A model generated the notes under the pieces. The model had not been told where the DNA came from, did no database searches, and worked only from the letters and a program-made list of their open reading frames with translations. This document shows positions 32,436 to 34,632 of a stretch of 34,632 bases of DNA, one piece after another (positions within the stretch are counted from its first letter, which is position 1; every line of letters begins with the position of its first letter). Origin of the DNA: Sulfurihydrogenibium sp. (GTDB taxonomy: Bacteria; Aquificota; Aquificia; Aquificales; Hydrogenothermaceae). The stretch lies in contig PNIU01000085.1 in NCBI GenBank assembly GCA_002878035.1, forward strand, positions 1 through 34,632, given 5' to 3'. The translations under genes were made by a program, and so were the position numbers.

Positions 32436-32448
32436 TAGGAGTTGTAAA

Positions 32449-33432
32449 ATGTCGTCTTTGTTAGATTTTGTGACACCAACAAAAATATACTGGGATGAAA
32501 CAACAAAAACAGACAAGTTTGGTAAACTTTACGTAGAACCTTTAGAAAGAGGCTATGGAATAACTTTAGGAAATGCTTTGAGAAGAGTTTTACTTTCTTC
32601 TTTACCAAGTGGTGCTATAACTGCCGTAAAAATCGTCGGTGTTCCTCACGAGTTTACAACTATAAAAGGTGTTATTGAAGATGTTGCTGAGATAATTCTA
32701 AACCTTAAACAGATACGTATGAAAGTTGATGAAAACATAGAGAGGGATTTTGCTATTTTGGAAGTTGAAGGTCCTGGAAAGGTCTTTGCAAAAGATATAA
32801 AACTACCTCCGGGAATAGAGATAGTTAATCCAGAAGAGTATATATGCACTATCTCTGAAAATGTAAAACTGCAGATGGAATTTAGAATAGAAAGAGGTAG
32901 AGGTTATAAAACAGTTGAAGAGCTTGAAGAGATAAACGAAATTGGATGGATACTTATGGATACATCATTCTCTCCTGTAAAAAGATGTACGTTTAACGTC
33001 GAACCTGTCAGGGTTGGAGAAAAAACCGATTATGACAGACTAATTCTTGAGATAGAAACTGATGGAACTATAACCCCTGATGAAGCCTTAGAAAAATCTA
33101 CAAACATACTTATAGAACACTTTAACTTGTTGCAAAAACCAACTGTAAGAAAAGCTCAAGTAATTAAGAAAACAGTAGTTCCTAAGACTGAAGATACGAT
33201 TAAGATAGAGGAAGATAAACTATCGTTAGCTATAGATGAGCTTGAAATCTCTTCAAGAGCAATAAACACACTTAGAAAACTTGGAATAAACACGATTGGA
33301 GACTTAGTAAAACTATCTGAGGAAGATTTAAAAGAGGCTAAAAGCATAGGAAGAAAATCCTTAAAAGAAATAAAAGATGCTTTGGCAGATTTGGGATTAG
33401 AACTTGCACCATCTAAATCAAATACAGAGTAA
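32449..33432 (+). CDS. rpoA: DNA-directed RNA polymerase subunit alpha
   Basis: FGKLYVEPLERGYGITLGNALRRVLLSSLPSGAITAVKI, alpha-CTD LGINTIGDLVKLSEEDLKEAKSIGRKSLKEIKDAL. Confidence 0.99.
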   Translation: MSSLLDFVTPTKIYWDETTKTDKFGKLYVEPLERGYGITLGNALRRVLLSSLPSGAITAVKIVGVPHEFTTIKGVIEDVAEIILNLKQIRMKVDENIERDFAILEVEGPGKVFAKDIKLPPGIEIVNPEEYICTISENVKLQMEFRIERGRGYKTVEELEEINEIGWILMDTSFSPVKRCTFNVEPVRVGEKTDYDRLILEIETDGTITPDEALEKSTNILIEHFNLLQKPTVRKAQVIKKTVVPKTEDTIKIEEDKLSLAIDELEISSRAINTLRKLGINTIGDLVKLSEEDLKEAKSIGRKSLKEIKDALADLGLELAPSKSNTE

Positions 33433-33450
33433 TAAAAGGAGGAAAAGACA

Positions 33451-33822
33451 ATGCGTCATAGAGTTAAAACAAAAAGCTTTCACAGAAGAAAAGAACACAG
33501 AGAAGCACTTTTTATAAATCTTGCTAAAAGTCTTATACTAAATGGAAGAATAACAACAACTCTTCCTAAAGCAAAAGCTCTAAGGTCTTTCGTAGAAAAG
33601 TTGGTTACCTTGGCGAAAGAAGATTCTATACACGCTAAAAGATTGTTAGTCCAAAGGTTAAAAGACCAAAGAGTTGCTGTAAAACTTTACAAAGAGATAG
33701 CTCCTTTATTTAAAGATAGAAACGGTGGCTACACAAGAATATACAAACTTGAAAAAAGAAGAATAGGAGACGGTGGCGAACAAGCTATAATAGAGTTTGT
33801 AGAGTATCCTGAAAAAGGATAA
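33451..33822 (+). CDS. rplQ: 50S ribosomal protein L17
   Basis: MRHRVKTKSFHRRKEHREALFINLAKSLILNGRITTTLPKAKALR. Confidence 0.98.
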   Translation: MRHRVKTKSFHRRKEHREALFINLAKSLILNGRITTTLPKAKALRSFVEKLVTLAKEDSIHAKRLLVQRLKDQRVAVKLYKEIAPLFKDRNGGYTRIYKLEKRRIGDGGEQAIIEFVEYPEKG

Positions 33823-34121
33823 TGTTTATAATATCAAACTTCTTGCTGGCAGTGTCCCATGTTTTGGACATTGCCCTTGAAGTATACAAATGGATAGTTA
33901 TATTTTCTGCTTTAATATCATTTGTTAATCCAGACCCATACAATCCTGTAGTTAAATTTTTAAGGTCTACAACTGAACCGGTTTACAGACTGGTAAGAAG
34001 ATATGTTCCTACAGTGTTTTACAATGTAGATTTTGCACCATTTATAGTTATCCTTTTCATAATATTTCTTCAAAGGTTTTTAGTCCCAACCATTCAACAA
34101 CTTGCATACAAACTTCAATAA
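33822..34121 (+). CDS. YggT family integral membrane protein
   Basis: IVIFSALISFVNPDPYNPVVKFLRSTTEPVYRLVRRYVP motif; hydrophobic; TAATG overlap with rplQ stop. Confidence 0.88.
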   Translation: MFIISNFLLAVSHVLDIALEVYKWIVIFSALISFVNPDPYNPVVKFLRSTTEPVYRLVRRYVPTVFYNVDFAPFIVILFIIFLQRFLVPTIQQLAYKLQ

Positions 34122-34130
34122 GTTTATACT
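34102..34130 (+). promoter_or_regulatory. Promoter TTGCAT-N17-TATACT immediately upstream of the last ORF
   Basis: -35 34102-34107, -10 34125-34130, 17-nt spacer; predicted TSS about 34137. Confidence 0.55.
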
Positions 34131-34136
34131 TTTCTT

Positions 34137-34632
34137 ATGCTAAATGTAAAAGCCATTGCAGCTTTAGAAAGGTTTCTACTTACAAAACCCATTGGGAACG
34201 ATATTCCTTTAACGGTAGGTGAGACTGTAAAAGCTAAGGTCGTTGATGTTTTAGCTTCAGGTTCGTTGCTTTTAAAAATTAAAGATGGATATATAAACGT
34301 TAGAGCCAACGTAAGCATAAATTTTGAAAAAAATCAAGAGCTACTTTTGAAAGTCCTACCACCTAAAGATGGAAAAGTTCAGCTTGAAATAGTATCTGTA
34401 GATGGAAAAACACCAAACAGTCAAACACTGGACATAAAACCTAATTTTATAAACGATACTATAAACAAAGATTTAACAAATCTTAAAGCTTTTATCGAAA
34501 ATAGTTCAGATTTAAAAAAAGTTGAAATTTTAAACGAAAATGTTATCAAAAATTCCTTAGAAAACTCTGGAATATTTTTTGAGAGAAAACTTTACAAATT
34601 TTTCAATCTTATGAATGATTTAGAAGAAAAGA
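34137..34632 (+). CDS. Hypothetical protein, possibly FliK-like (3' truncated by window end)
   Basis: Open frame MLNVKAIAALERFLLTKPIGNDIPLTVGETVKAKVVDVLASGSLLLKIKDGYINVRANVSINFEKNQELLLKVLPPKDGKVQLEI...; open to window end; FliK-like call is a weak impression. Confidence 0.6.
   Translation, partial: MLNVKAIAALERFLLTKPIGNDIPLTVGETVKAKVVDVLASGSLLLKIKDGYINVRANVSINFEKNQELLLKVLPPKDGKVQLEIVSVDGKTPNSQTLDIKPNFINDTINKDLTNLKAFIENSSDLKKVEILNENVIKNSLENSGIFFERKLYKFFNLMNDLEEK

Noticed and set aside
32331-32516. 61-aa minus-strand ORF across the rpsD-rpoA spacer
   Set aside because: No RBS or recognisable motif; the spacer is better explained as structured RNA on the + strand.
1-34632. Mobile elements, CRISPR arrays, toxin-antitoxin or defence genes
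   Set aside because: None seen; every substantial + strand ORF except the final truncated one is a recognisable housekeeping gene and intergenic gaps are short.

Overview
The window is one co-directional (+) block of about 50 translation and transcription genes from an AT-rich thermophile-like bacterium. Gene order, the long NusG with an extra domain and the enlarged RpoB/RpoC suggest Aquificota, probably a Sulfurihydrogenibium-like member of the Hydrogenothermaceae (inference). Order: tRNA-Thr - tuf - rpmG - tRNA-Trp - secE - nusG - rplKAJL - rpoBC - rpsL - rpsG - fusA - tuf(2) - S10 operon - spc operon (with secY-adk-map-infA-rpmJ) - alpha operon (rpsM-rpsK-rpsD-rpoA-rplQ) - yggT - truncated ORF. 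Three short genes missing from the ORF track (rpmG, rpmD, rpmJ) are added. Most of the window is conserved housekeeping DNA. The points worth a second look are: (1) a GC-rich, pseudoknot-capable RNA element between rpsD and rpoA, the best candidate for an undescribed regulatory element; (2) two tuf copies that read as identical over about 1224 bp, with identity running from the tuf Shine-Dalgarno to the start codon of the next gene; (3) a codon dialect in tuf unlike its neighbours; (4) promoters predicting near-leaderless or leaderless mRNAs for map and the last ORF; (5) a terminator/promoter overlap and an rplL-rpoB attenuator-like hairpin; (6) an RpoB zinc-ribbon insertion and a tandem repeat in RpoC. 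No mobile element, CRISPR array or defence system was seen. All calls come from reading the sequence; no database or folding program was run.
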